DNA from: JADKFD01 sp050250665
Lineage (GTDB): Bacteria; Pseudomonadota; Gammaproteobacteria; Xanthomonadales; SZUA-5
Direction of reading: 5' to 3'
Length of the DNA: 64,000 nt
Assembly: GCA_050250665.1 (NCBI GenBank)
Contig: JBFWOF010000013.1
Coordinates: forward strand, 1 to 64,000
Below are positions 43,801 through 52,875 of this stretch, piece by piece; position 1 is the stretch's first letter; each line of letters opens with the position of its first letter. Below the pieces are notes generated by a model. That model was not told where the DNA came from. It worked only from the letters and a program-made list of their open reading frames with translations, and made no database searches. A program made the translations under genes and the position numbers.

Positions 43801-44652
43801 CTCGCGGACGCCGAGCGGGCCTGCCGGGCGGCCAAGGACTCGGGTCGCGGCCGCCTGTACACCCATCAAGCCGATGACACGCTGCTCAGCCAGATGCGCG
43901 AAAGCCTGGATTGGGTGGGCCGGGTCGAGAGCTCACTGAAGACCCAGTCGCTGATGCTCTACGGCCAGCGCGCGGTATCGCTCAGCGCCCGCGCCCAGGC
44001 CGATCCGGACTATCTGGAGATCCTGCTGCGCATGCGCACCGACGACGGTGTGGCGCTGCCCGGTGATTTCATCATTGCCGCCGAGCGCTATGGCCAGATC
44101 ATGACGCTGGACCGTTTTGTGTTGCAGGAACTCACCCGCAGCCTGCGCGATGCCAAGAGCCAGCATGCCTTCCGCATTGCCTTCAATGTGTCGGCTCGCA
44201 ATATCGTCGACCCCGAGTTCATCGACGAGATTCTGGAAACCTTGCAACAGCAGCCGATGCCGATGTCACAACTTTGCATCGAACTGACCGAGACCGCGGC
44301 AATCGCGCAGCTGGCCGAGGCCACCGTCGGCATGCAGCGTCTGGCCGACAGCGGGCTGTCGATGGTTCTGGACGATTTCGGCTCGGGCTGGTCCTCCTAC
44401 CAGTATCTGCGGCGCCTGCCCTTTGATGTGGTCAAGGTCGACGGCGCTTTCATCAAGGACATCGCCCATTCGGTTGAGGATCGGGCCATGGCCCGCTCGA
44501 TCAATGAAATCGCCCATCTGCTGGGCAAGCGTACGGTGGCCGAGCACGTAGAAGATGCCGAAACCCTGGAGCAGGTGCGCGAAATCGGTTTCGACTATGC
44601 CCAGGGCTTCTTCGTGGGCCGGCCGGCACCGCTGGGCGATTTCCTGGACTAG
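40843..44652 (+). CDS. DUF1631-GGDEF-EAL cyclic-di-GMP signalling protein
   Basis: The 1269-residue protein has a PilZ-like or beta-rich N-terminus (about 25-105) and a long helical DUF1631-type region to about 780. A GGDEF domain follows at about 845-1010, where the motif is AGDEF (near 925), then an EAL domain to the end. In the EAL domain the signature is EILLR (near 1058) rather than EALLR, while NVSARN, ELTETA, DDFGSG (near 1176) and KVDG are kept. So the phosphodiesterase may be active or a binding-only domain, and the cyclase has a changed first residue. The start codon is GTG 40843 and uncertain, since no ATG lies near. A terminator follows at 44660. Confidence 0.85.
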   Translation: MPRPSPRSVLTLQDPSSAAAPIWTPPGELRLTVHCGPEQHADWTVKGAGGHGLYMQRRGLPAPVFEAGVALLLRWTNAQGQLALEVHGKVRDSDEQGTRLHLEDDSVAAVPTIQALIKQTEQAAATRSHAAPVANEKLGRHLELVREQIRQGLGPRIRRLLVQAETGLDQIALGTMVEIAGIPARMALEQLHAARSAVANRFLELLLGPWETGSAGLPARDRSIASLQLLDDDSTQTFLKRSESARKLERVTQKAWHDLRRLLVTLTTGSNHLDADALGVESLLDALTTAAREGGLEPGMQQFLLRLAGHPEVLDLGSFYQTLELQLERAGVEAPEAAAAAGPTAAAAAGADGGSFRRTDPQPNTAASSPRSGPAPATRAAMHAQPRLRPAMPAPTPASAISTARAIWSLGQPAAAPNPDLPRAPVLSDTALLDALREMIARGMSGANAIDFSVQLQEQAALLCGHPDARAEDRQLEAVDLMARLQQAIERDPLLPQTFRNWCRPLLAPILATQLHPDGLAESGEALRELFALLEFGSVLCTERNDPAIRQIGESISELVGQLQQSERLTPEQLKGACEQLEALLRRHRKAGHAIEERVVDSCVGQQRLVEARRQVQRELAVRFGGREIPEALAGLIGQRLAATMLLTLLREGTESQEWQSLKKRIEGLDHALRLAAEGAPVADAEPHIAWLRESHLADGADASALSGQMAALADSLRGKSTQWVPYHSPAMDHLTETSRPPGEDSEPSPVHKQLAGLQSGDWLAFGADQHNARLLKLAWMAPDRSRFVFVNQLGHRADDLRREELATVLRAGRARVVDQGDASVIERAWRSMMEDMHNQLAEQAIHDSLTGLLNRKELDRRLIAWTTAPERPPLTILWLGVDHLRVINQSHGMAAGDLALRAVADTLQRYSDRVPSGHSYCARIAGDEFAVVLEGVGPTASRRNAQALLDQLNALDLSLEGSSIRMTVSMGLVVAEDSCTSPDRLLADAERACRAAKDSGRGRLYTHQADDTLLSQMRESLDWVGRVESSLKTQSLMLYGQRAVSLSARAQADPDYLEILLRMRTDDGVALPGDFIIAAERYGQIMTLDRFVLQELTRSLRDAKSQHAFRIAFNVSARNIVDPEFIDEILETLQQQPMPMSQLCIELTETAAIAQLAEATVGMQRLADSGLSMVLDDFGSGWSSYQYLRRLPFDVVKVDGAFIKDIAHSVEDRAMARSINEIAHLLGKRTVAEHVEDAETLEQVREIGFDYAQGFFVGRPAPLGDFLD

Positions 44653-44659
44653 CAGCTTG

Positions 44660-44690
44660 TTGAAAGACTCCCTTCCGGGGAGTTTTTCAA
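44660..44690 (+). terminator. Terminator after the GGDEF-EAL gene
   Basis: TTGAAAGACTCCC pairs with GGGAGTTTTTCAA (one G-T pair) around a short loop, with the U-run inside the 3' arm, 8 bp past the stop. Good rho-independent shape. Confidence 0.7.
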
Positions 44691-44692
44691 GT

Positions 44693-45132
44693 CGGCGGTC
44701 CGGCGCAGGTCCGTACCGCCTCACGACAAATCAATCGCTTACGCGCTTGCTTCGTCGTCCCGGCCATCCCTGGCCGGGCTAGCAGGCTGATTTTCAACAG
44801 CCTGCTAGGGGCACGGGGCTGTCGCGGCCGGGCATCTGCCGCAGAATCAGAGCGGGCGTCATTGCGAGGAACAGAGTGACGAAGCAATCCGGCGACCTGC
44901 CTCCCTTCATCTGGATTGCTTCCCCCGGATCAAGTCCGGGGTCGCAATGACGCCGGCTAATGTGGGTTCGGACTTGTCTGGACGCTTCTTCAGCACATCG
45001 CCAGGAGCGTCCCGACAAGTCTGGACCTACAGAAGCCAAGGGCACGTCGCCTTTCCCCGTGCCCCTTTCCCCATATCCCCTGCCCCGCCCCTGCTATCCT
45101 CGCGCGCCCTGATGCCTTTGCCGCTGTAGTCG
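44693..45132. repeat. Intergenic palindrome and MITE-like element
   Basis: CTAGCAGGCTG (44779-44789) and CAGCCTGCTAG (44798-44808) form a perfect 11-bp dyad. A MITE-like element (44855-44956) runs from GGCGTCATTGCGAGGAACAG to GGTCGCAATGACGCC with the inner arms GGATTGCTTCCCCCGGATCA. No gene is seen; the mfd promoter should lie near 45060-45120. Confidence 0.75.
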
Positions 45133-48100
45133 ATGTCGAACCTGCTGTCCCTGCCCCTGCCGCGCGCGCCGACGCTGTGGAAACGCTGGCGCCCGCTGCA
45201 CGGCGCCGCCCACGCGCTGGCCCTGACCGAAAGCGCACGCGTTTCCGGACGGGTGATCGTGGCCGCCACCCGCGATTCCGCCAGCGCCCACGCGCTGGAG
45301 GCCGATCTGGCGGCGCTGATCGAGCCGGGCGTACCGGTATTGCATTTCCCGGATTGGGAAACCCTGCCCTACGATCTGTTCGCGCCGCACCCCGACATCG
45401 TCTCCCAGCGCATTGCCACGCTGTATCGATTGCCCAGCGTCACCCGCGGCGTGCTGGTGGTGCCGATTTCGACGCTGATGCAGCGGTTGCCGCCGACGCG
45501 CTACATCGGCGATCGCGTGCTGATGCTGAAACAGGGTGATCGACTGGATCTGGAGCGCGAGGCCGCGCGCCTGGAACAGGCCGGCTACCGTCGGGTCGGC
45601 CAGGTCATCGAACCCGGCGATTTCGCCATCCGCGGCAGCCTGCTCGATCTGTATCCGGCGGGCTCGGCCGTGCCCTATCGCATCGAACTGCTCGATGACG
45701 AGATCGACACGCTGCGCGCCTTCGATCCGGAAACCCAGCGCTCGGCCGGTGCCGTCGATCGCATCCAGCTGCTGCCTGCACGCGAATTCCCCTTCGACGA
45801 ACCCGACCAGAAGCGCGTGCGCGAGGCCATCCGCGAGCGCTTCGACCTCGATGTGCGGCGCTCGGCGCTGTATCAGGATCTGAAGAACGGCAGCGCGCCT
45901 TCGGGCATCGAGTACTACCTGCCGCTGTTCTTCGAACAGACCGCGACCCTGTTCGACTATCTGCCCAAGGACAGCCTGCTGGTGCTGGAAGACAGCGCAC
46001 TGGCCGCCGCCGATCAGTTCTTCGCCGCCACCAACGAGCGCTACCAGCAACGTCGGCACGATCTGGAACGGCCGATTCTGCCGCCGGGCGAACTCTATCT
46101 GCCGCCCGATGAGTTGCGCGAACGCCTGAACCAGCGCGAGCGCGTGCTGATCGGTGGCTTCGAGGATGCCGCCGATACCGGCTCGCAGCCGGCGCCCAGC
46201 CTGCCGGTGTTGCGCAAGGGCGAGGAGCCGGCCACTGAACTCAAGGCCTTCCTGCAGGCCTACAGCGGCCGGGTGTTGCTGGCCGCCGACTCGCCCGGCC
46301 GCCGTGAAGCATTGATCGACCTGCTGTCGGCCAGTGATCTGCGGCCGCAGACGCTGGATAGCTGGGAAGCCTTCCGCGCCGGCGACAGCCGCTGGGCGAT
46401 CGCGGTCGCCAGCCTGTCCGACGGTTTTGCCCTCAGCGATCCGGCACTGACGGTCCTGACCGAACGCCAGTTGTACGGCGAACGGGCGCGCCAGGAACGT
46501 CGCCGCCGCAAGTCCGAACGCGATCCGGAATCGATCATCCGCGATCTGAGCGAACTCACCGAGGGTGCGCCGGTGGTGCACCACGACCACGGTGTGGGTC
46601 GCTACGTCGGGCTGATCACGCTCGATGTGGGCGGACTGCCGGGTGAATTCGTCACCATCGAATACGCCGGCGGCGACAAGCTCTATGTGCCGGTCTCGGG
46701 TCTGGATCTGATCAGTCGCTACACCGGCGGCGCGCCCGAACACGCGCCGCTGCATTCGCTGGGCAGCGATGCTTGGGACAAGGCCAAGAAGCGCGCCGCC
46801 GAAAAGGTGCGCGATGTCGCCGCCGAATTGCTGGAACTCTACGCCAAGCGCCGCGCCCGCAAGGGCGAAGCCATGGTCATCGAACGCGGCCTGTACGAGC
46901 AGTTCGCGGCCGGCTTTCCCTTCGAGGAGACCCCGGATCAGGCGGCCGCCATCGAGGCGGTGCTGGCCGATCTGGTCAAGCCGCAGCCGATGGATCGGGT
47001 GGTCTGCGGCGACGTCGGCTTTGGCAAGACCGAAGTGGCGCTGCGCGCGGCCTTTGTCGCCGCGCAGGCCGGTCGCCAGGTGGCCGTGCTGGTGCCGACC
47101 ACGCTGCTCGCCGAGCAGCACTATCGCAATTTCGCCGATCGCTTTGCCGACTGGCCGATCCGGGTGGAAGTGCTGTCGCGCTTCAAGAGCGCCAAGGAAA
47201 TCAAGCTGGCCCTGAGTGAACTGGCCGAGGGCAAGGTCGACGTCATGGTCGGCACCCACCGCCTGATCCAGGACGATGTGCACTTCAAGCAGCTGGGACT
47301 GGTCATCGTCGACGAGGAACAGCGCTTCGGCGTGCGTCAGAAGGAACAGCTGAAGAAGCTTCGGGCCGAGGTCGATCTGCTGACCCTGACCGCCACACCG
47401 ATTCCGCGCACGCTGAACATGGCGCTGACCGGACTGCGCGATCTCAGCATCATCGCCACGCCGCCGCAGCATCGGCTGGCGGTGAAGACCTTCATTGCCC
47501 AATGGGATCCGCAGCTGCTGCGCGAGGCTTTCGAGCGCGAACTCGGTCGCGGCGGCCAGGTGTATTTCCTGCACAACGAAGTCGAGAGCATCGAGAAGAC
47601 CGCGCGCGAAGTCGAAGCGCTGGTCCCGCAGGCGCGCATCCGTGTCGCCCACGGGCAGATGCCCGAGCGCGAGCTGGAACAGGCCATGCTCGATTTCTAC
47701 CGCCAGCGTTTCAATGTGCTGGTGTGCACCACGATCATCGAGAGTGGCATCGACGTACCCACCGCCAACACCATCATCATCAATCGCGCCGACCGTTTCG
47801 GCCTGTCCCAGCTGCACCAGCTGCGCGGCCGGGTCGGGCGCTCGCATCACCGCGCCTTTGCCTATCTGGTGGTGCCGCACAAGAAGTCGATCACCGCCGA
47901 TGCCCAGAAGCGTCTGGATGCGATCGCCTCGCTGGAAGAGCTGGGCGCCGGCTTCACGCTGTCCACCCACGACCTCGAGATCCGCGGCGCCGGCGAACTG
48001 CTGGGTGAAGGCCAATCAGGCGAGATCGAGGCAGTGGGCTTCACCCTGTACACGGAAATGCTGGAACGCGCCGTCCGCGCGGTCAAGGAAGGCCGGATTC

Positions 48101-48570
48101 CGGATGATCCGGACGCCGCCATCGATCGCGGCGTCGAGATCCAGCTGGGCATCTCGGCGCTGATTCCGGACGACTATCTGCCCGATGTGCATGCGCGACT
48201 GGTGCTGTACAAGCGCATCAGCAGCGCCCGTGACCAGGCCGATCTCGACGAATTGCAGGTGGAAATGATCGACCGCTTCGGCATGCTGCCGGAGCCGGCA
48301 CGACATCTGTTCATCATCACCAAGCTCAAGCAGCGCGCCCAGGCCCTGGGCATCCGCAAGCTGGAACTCGGCCCCAACGGCGGACGCGTGCTGTTTGCCG
48401 CCAAGACTCGGGTCGATCCCACCAACCTGATCCGTCTGGTGCAGCGCGAACCCAAGCGCTATGCCTTTGAAGGTCAGGACAAGCTAAAGTTGAAGCGAGC
48501 GATGGATACGGGCGCAGAACGACTCAAGATCGCGCATGAGCTGATCGGCATGCTGGGAGGACAGGGATGA
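45133..48570 (+). CDS. mfd: Transcription-repair coupling factor Mfd
   Basis: The 1145-residue ATP-dependent translocase pushes stalled RNA polymerase off damaged DNA and recruits UvrA. Domains are in order: an N-terminal UvrB-like module (to about 330), the RNA-polymerase-interaction domain starting near 475 with HHDHGVGRYVGL (481), and the translocase motor. The motor has Walker A GDVGFGKTEVALRAAF (near 629), DEEQRFG (near 725) and TATPIPRTLNMA, then QLRGRVGRS and the C-terminal TRCF domain. The length is normal. It ends ATGA overlapping the csiV-like gene, so both are coupled. Confidence 0.97.
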   Translation: MSNLLSLPLPRAPTLWKRWRPLHGAAHALALTESARVSGRVIVAATRDSASAHALEADLAALIEPGVPVLHFPDWETLPYDLFAPHPDIVSQRIATLYRLPSVTRGVLVVPISTLMQRLPPTRYIGDRVLMLKQGDRLDLEREAARLEQAGYRRVGQVIEPGDFAIRGSLLDLYPAGSAVPYRIELLDDEIDTLRAFDPETQRSAGAVDRIQLLPAREFPFDEPDQKRVREAIRERFDLDVRRSALYQDLKNGSAPSGIEYYLPLFFEQTATLFDYLPKDSLLVLEDSALAAADQFFAATNERYQQRRHDLERPILPPGELYLPPDELRERLNQRERVLIGGFEDAADTGSQPAPSLPVLRKGEEPATELKAFLQAYSGRVLLAADSPGRREALIDLLSASDLRPQTLDSWEAFRAGDSRWAIAVASLSDGFALSDPALTVLTERQLYGERARQERRRRKSERDPESIIRDLSELTEGAPVVHHDHGVGRYVGLITLDVGGLPGEFVTIEYAGGDKLYVPVSGLDLISRYTGGAPEHAPLHSLGSDAWDKAKKRAAEKVRDVAAELLELYAKRRARKGEAMVIERGLYEQFAAGFPFEETPDQAAAIEAVLADLVKPQPMDRVVCGDVGFGKTEVALRAAFVAAQAGRQVAVLVPTTLLAEQHYRNFADRFADWPIRVEVLSRFKSAKEIKLALSELAEGKVDVMVGTHRLIQDDVHFKQLGLVIVDEEQRFGVRQKEQLKKLRAEVDLLTLTATPIPRTLNMALTGLRDLSIIATPPQHRLAVKTFIAQWDPQLLREAFERELGRGGQVYFLHNEVESIEKTAREVEALVPQARIRVAHGQMPERELEQAMLDFYRQRFNVLVCTTIIESGIDVPTANTIIINRADRFGLSQLHQLRGRVGRSHHRAFAYLVVPHKKSITADAQKRLDAIASLEELGAGFTLSTHDLEIRGAGELLGEGQSGEIEAVGFTLYTEMLERAVRAVKEGRIPDDPDAAIDRGVEIQLGISALIPDDYLPDVHARLVLYKRISSARDQADLDELQVEMIDRFGMLPEPARHLFIITKLKQRAQALGIRKLELGPNGGRVLFAAKTRVDPTNLIRLVQREPKRYAFEGQDKLKLKRAMDTGAERLKIAHELIGMLGGQG

Positions 48571-49373
48571 GCGAGTTTCGGATGGGTGAAGCGGGATCAG
48601 GTGCGGGGCTGGGGGCTGGGAGCTGGGGCGAGAGTCCGAGGCTTGCTGGCAGCGCTGGACCCGCCGCTCACGCTTTGACTGGGGTCTCCCAGGCAGGCGC
48701 AACGGATCGCAGGCGCGCCCCGGCCCCCGGCCCCCAGTCACGCTCTTTCCATCCCTTCTTCTGGCTGCTCGCGGCGCTGATGCTGGCCTTCGCCACGACC
48801 GCGTCCGCGCAATCCGGTCGCATCCAGATCGAAGTGCTGGTTTTCGCCTACAACAACCCCGACAGCGGCTCGGCGCTGAGTCCGGCCGATGCCGATCCGG
48901 ACTACAGCGGCATGCTGCTGGGCGAAGGTGGGGCGGTGTATTCGGTGCTGCCGCGTGAGGCGCTCAAGCTCGGCGGGGCCTATGACGCGCTGGCCCGGAA
49001 CGCACGTACCCGGGCGCTGTTGCATGTGGGTTGGCAGCAGGATGCCGGCAGCACCCGTCCGGTGCGCTTGCGTGGCCGCGCCGAGGTGAGCAGCAGCGAT
49101 CCCGAACGTGGCGCTCTGGCTACCACCAATCCGGAACTGGATGGCGATCTCAGGCTGCGCTTCGGGCGCGGGGTCGAGGTGCATGTCGATGCCTTGCTGC
49201 GGGTGGAGTCGCGCAAGGCCGGCCGCGCCAACGGAGAGCAACGCTTCCGTCTGAACAGCAAACGTATTGTCAATTACGGCGAACTGCACTACATCGATCA
49301 TCCGGCGTTCGGCATCATCGTGCGCGTGGATCGGGTCGACGATGCCGGCGCGGATGCTACAGGCTCTCCATGA
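48567..49373 (+). CDS. csiV: CsiV-like periplasmic protein with extended N-terminus
   Basis: The 268-residue protein follows mfd in the usual gammaproteobacterial position and overlaps it by 4 bp. The family core begins GRIQIEVLVFAYNNPDSG and ends FRLNSKRIVNYGELHYIDHP, AFGIIVRV, as in CsiV/peptidoglycan-binding proteins that support cell shape. The hydrophobic signal part (FFWLLAALMLAFATTASAQ) is preceded by about 60 low-complexity residues rich in Gly, Ala and Ser. These are encoded by GC repeat DNA (GGGGCTGGGGGCTGGG and its near complement CCCCGGCCCCCGGCCCCC). The annotated start uses the ATGA overlap. A true start nearer the signal peptide may exist. Confidence 0.7.
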   Translation: MSEFRMGEAGSGAGLGAGSWGESPRLAGSAGPAAHALTGVSQAGATDRRRAPAPGPQSRSFHPFFWLLAALMLAFATTASAQSGRIQIEVLVFAYNNPDSGSALSPADADPDYSGMLLGEGGAVYSVLPREALKLGGAYDALARNARTRALLHVGWQQDAGSTRPVRLRGRAEVSSSDPERGALATTNPELDGDLRLRFGRGVEVHVDALLRVESRKAGRANGEQRFRLNSKRIVNYGELHYIDHPAFGIIVRVDRVDDAGADATGSP

Positions 49374-49759
49374 AGCCATGTCCCAGGTTATTGATGCGTC
49401 ATCGCGAGGAGCGCAGCGACGAAGCAATCCAGTGCTTTCGACGCTGTGCCTCTGGATTGCTTCCCCCGGATCAAGTCCGGGGTCGCAATGACGCCGGGGG
49501 TTCATGGCCCGTAGACAGTGTCGGGCCGATACACGCGGCTCGCAATGAGGGGGATAATGGCCACTCCGTGCGCAATTGCCCGGCCCGCTGCACGCAAGGG
49601 CAAAGCACTCAAACACTGCCGTTGCCGCTGATGATCCTCCGTCGCCCATATGTCGGCTCCCCGCAAGTTCAGCGCCGGGCCGAGCTGTCATCCCATCACG
49701 CAGGCCCGTTCCGCTGAAACGCAACGCCCCCTGCCCATCCGGATATCGCTAGTCAGACC
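49374..49759. repeat. Intergenic MITE-like element before rapA
   Basis: The MITE-like palindrome is at 49393-49497 with arms CGTCATCGCGAGGAGCGCAG and GGTCGCAATGACGCC. A trailing segment related to GGCCCGTAGACAGTGTCGGG also appears beside the copies at 30240 and 56470. No gene is seen. Confidence 0.75.
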
Positions 49760-52672
49760 ATGACCTTTCGCTTAGTCCCCGGCCAACGCTGGTATTCCAC
49801 TGCCGAACCCGAACTCGGGTTGGGCACCATCAAGAAGGTCGACAACCGCGCGCTCGAGCTGTTGTTCACCAAGGCCGGCATGCTGCGTCGCTATGCCCTG
49901 ACCTCGGCGCCGCTGTCGCGGGCCGAATTCCGCGTCGGCGACCAGATCAGTGTCGAAGGCGAGATGCTGGATGTGGAGGACACCCAGGACCGCGACGGGC
50001 TGATGTTCTACTGCTGCCAGGGCTCATGGATTTCCGAGCCGCAGCTGGATGATGTGCAGGCCGCCAGCGCCGCCGATGAGCGCCTGACCGCCGGCCGCAC
50101 CGACACCAGCGTGCGCTTCGCCATTCGCTGTGAAGCCCTGGCGCGCCGCGCGCAGGCGCGCTCGGCGCCGAGCTGGGGCATCAACAGTGCCCGCATCTCC
50201 CTGCTGCCGCATCAGCTGGCCGTGGTCGAAGCGGCGTTGGCGCAACCGCAACCGCGGGTGCTGCTGGCCGATGAGGTGGGTCTGGGCAAGACCATCGAAG
50301 CCGGCCTGATCCTGTCGAAGATGATCGCCAGCGGCCGCGCCCAGCGGGTGCTGGTGCTGGTGCCCGAAGCGCTGATGTATCAGTGGTTTGTGGAACTGTT
50401 GCGGCGCTTCAATCTGCGCTTTTCGATCTTCGATGCCGAGCGCGCCGATTCCATCGAGCAGTCCGACGACAGCAAAAACCCCTTCCAGGATGACCAGTTC
50501 ATCCTCACCGATCTCGGCTTCCTGACCGGCAGCAGCAAGCGCGCCCGCCAGATCGTCGAAGCCGGCTGGGATCTGATGGTGGTCGACGAGGCCCATCATC
50601 TGGCCTGGTCGCCGGAAGAAACCTCGCCCGAATATGCTCTGGCGGAACAGCTGGCGCTGCAATGTCCGAGCGTGGTGCTGTTGACCGCCACACCGGAACA
50701 ACTGGGGCGCAGCGGGCATTTTGCGCGGCTGCGGCTGCTCGATCCTGCGCGCTACAACGATCTGGCGCATTTCGGGAAGGAAGCCCAGAGCTACCACGCC
50801 ATCTCCAAACTCGGCGAGGCCCTGCTCAGTGACGACAAGCTCGATGCCAAGACGCTGAAGAGCCTGCGCAGCGTGCTCAGCGACGAGGACGCGCTGCTGG
50901 ACATGGTCAAGGCCGATGCCGATGGCAAGACCCGGCAGCGCCTGCTCGGCGCACTGATCGACCGTCACGGTACCGGCCGGGTGATGTATCGCAATCGCCG
51001 CGCCAGCGTCGGCGGCTTTCCCAACCGCGTGGCCCATCTGCACACCCTGCACCTGCCGCACGAGGATCAGGAGGAATACCTGGCCAGCCTGCGCGAGGAA
51101 TTCGAAACCGATGTCGGCCTGCGCGCGCCGCCGGTGCCGTTGACCCTGCAGCCCGCCGCTGACGGCGATGCCGCCGATGCCGTGCCGCCGGCGGTATTGG
51201 CGCTGACCCGCGATCCACGACTGCAATGGCTGACCGAGCTGATCGAGAGCCTGGCGCCGGCCAAACTGCTGCTGATCTGCCGCACCCGGGCCAAGGTCGA
51301 ACTGCTGGAAGCCGCACTACGGCTCAAGAGTGGCGCCCGCGTCGCCCGCTTCCACGAAGGCCTGAGCCTGGCTCAGCGCGATCGCAACGCTGCCTACTTT
51401 GCCCAGGAAGACGGCGCCCGAGTACTGCTGTGTTCGGAAATCGGTTCCGAAGGCCGCAATTTCCAGTTCGCCCATCATCTGGTGCTGTGGGATATCCCGG
51501 CCGATCCGGACCTGCTGGAGCAGCGCATCGGTCGCCTCGACCGCATCGGCCAGACCGCCGATGTCGAGTTGCACCACGCGGTGCTGCCGGGTACCGCCCA
51601 GGAAGCCCTGGCGCGCTGGTATGCCGAAGCGCTGGACGCGCTGCGCACCAGTCCGGCCGATGGCCGTGAGCTTTATCAGCGCTTCGGCGCGCGCGTGATC
51701 GAACTGGCGCTGGCCCATGCCGATGGCGAAGACACCGCCGGCGCGCCGCTGAGTCAGCTGATCGCCGAAACCCGCAGCGCCCACGAGACGCTGAGTCGCA
51801 CCATTGCCGAGGGCCGCGACCGACTGCTGGAACTGGCGACCCGCTTCGGCGATCGCGGCGCCCTGCTGCGCATGGCACTGGCCGCCGGCGACACCCGCCG
51901 CGACGAGGACGATTTCGTGCTGCGACTGTTCGAGCAGTACGGCATCGAAACCGAGGAGATGGGTGGTCGCAATCACCGCCTCGACCCCGAATACCTGTCC
52001 AGCGAAGACTTCCCGTGGCCGGCCGAGGGGCCGATGACGGTGACTTTTGACCGCGACACGGCGCTCTCGCGCGAGGATCTGCCGCTGCTGCGCATGGATC
52101 ATCCGCTGGTCAGCGCCACCATCGAACTGCTGATCAGCAGCGAAACCGGCAACGCCGCCTTCCTGGTCGATCCCAGCCTGCCACCGCGCTCGGCCTGGAT
52201 CACCGGCGTGTTCCTGCTCGAATGTGTCGCCGATCGCAGCCTCGATGTCGAGCGCTATCTGCCGCCGCAGCCGATCACGGTCACGGTCGATTCTAAGCTG
52301 ATCCCGCGCGACTACGCGCCGGCACCGCAGGCGATGACCCGCTCCGACGACAAGCCGGTCGATCTGGCCAAGTTCCGGCCCATCCTCAGCGCCCTGGTGC
52401 CGCCGATGAAAAAGGCCGCCGAGGAGCGCGCCACGGCCGAGGCCCAGGGTCTGATCGCCGCCGCCACCGAGACGCTGGAGCGCGAACTCGGCGGCGAGTT
52501 CGAACGCCTGACGGCGCTGAAGCGGGTCAATCCCAGCGTCCGCGATGCCGAAATCGAAGCCCTGGCGATGCAGCTCACGGCCTTGCGCGCGGCGCTGCCG
52601 CAGGCGCGCGTGCGCCTCGATGCCATCCGTCTGGCGGTCAGCCCGGATTTCCTGAAGCTCGTGGCGTCCTGA
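49760..52672 (+). CDS. rapA: RNA polymerase-associated helicase RapA
   Basis: The 970-residue Swi2/Snf2 ATPase recycles RNA polymerase after transcription. The N-terminal Tudor-like part (VPGQRWYSTAEPELGLGTIK, to about 105) is typical for RapA. The motor starts near 150 with LLPHQLAVVEAAL, then Walker A ADEVGLGKTIEAG (near 170), DEAHH (near 274), LTATP and the second lobe with LCSEIGSEGRNFQFAHHLVL and QRIGRLDRIGQ. The length matches E. coli RapA (968). A C-terminal helical domain closes it. It lies after mfd, so two genes that clear or recycle stalled RNA polymerase are neighbours, separated by csiV and repeat DNA. Confidence 0.97.
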   Translation: MTFRLVPGQRWYSTAEPELGLGTIKKVDNRALELLFTKAGMLRRYALTSAPLSRAEFRVGDQISVEGEMLDVEDTQDRDGLMFYCCQGSWISEPQLDDVQAASAADERLTAGRTDTSVRFAIRCEALARRAQARSAPSWGINSARISLLPHQLAVVEAALAQPQPRVLLADEVGLGKTIEAGLILSKMIASGRAQRVLVLVPEALMYQWFVELLRRFNLRFSIFDAERADSIEQSDDSKNPFQDDQFILTDLGFLTGSSKRARQIVEAGWDLMVVDEAHHLAWSPEETSPEYALAEQLALQCPSVVLLTATPEQLGRSGHFARLRLLDPARYNDLAHFGKEAQSYHAISKLGEALLSDDKLDAKTLKSLRSVLSDEDALLDMVKADADGKTRQRLLGALIDRHGTGRVMYRNRRASVGGFPNRVAHLHTLHLPHEDQEEYLASLREEFETDVGLRAPPVPLTLQPAADGDAADAVPPAVLALTRDPRLQWLTELIESLAPAKLLLICRTRAKVELLEAALRLKSGARVARFHEGLSLAQRDRNAAYFAQEDGARVLLCSEIGSEGRNFQFAHHLVLWDIPADPDLLEQRIGRLDRIGQTADVELHHAVLPGTAQEALARWYAEALDALRTSPADGRELYQRFGARVIELALAHADGEDTAGAPLSQLIAETRSAHETLSRTIAEGRDRLLELATRFGDRGALLRMALAAGDTRRDEDDFVLRLFEQYGIETEEMGGRNHRLDPEYLSSEDFPWPAEGPMTVTFDRDTALSREDLPLLRMDHPLVSATIELLISSETGNAAFLVDPSLPPRSAWITGVFLLECVADRSLDVERYLPPQPITVTVDSKLIPRDYAPAPQAMTRSDDKPVDLAKFRPILSALVPPMKKAAEERATAEAQGLIAAATETLERELGGEFERLTALKRVNPSVRDAEIEALAMQLTALRAALPQARVRLDAIRLAVSPDFLKLVAS

Positions 52673-52875
52673 GGCCGAGGGAGGTACGGGGCACGGGGCA
52701 CGGGGCACGAGAGAGCATCGCAGGTCACGCGCCCTGGGCGCGACCTTCGTGCCCGCTCTTGCTAACATCCGCGGCTAGGCAAACGGACCCGGATAGCTCA
52801 GGCATGATCCTGTTACAACGCAGCCATGCACCGCCAGAAACGTCCACTCTGCCCCGTCCAACTGAGGTTTCCAGG

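Noticed and set aside
45094..48015. 973-codon minus-strand frame opposite mfd
   Set aside because: Antisense shadow of a clear mfd gene; composition is the complement of high-GC codon bias and no domain is seen.
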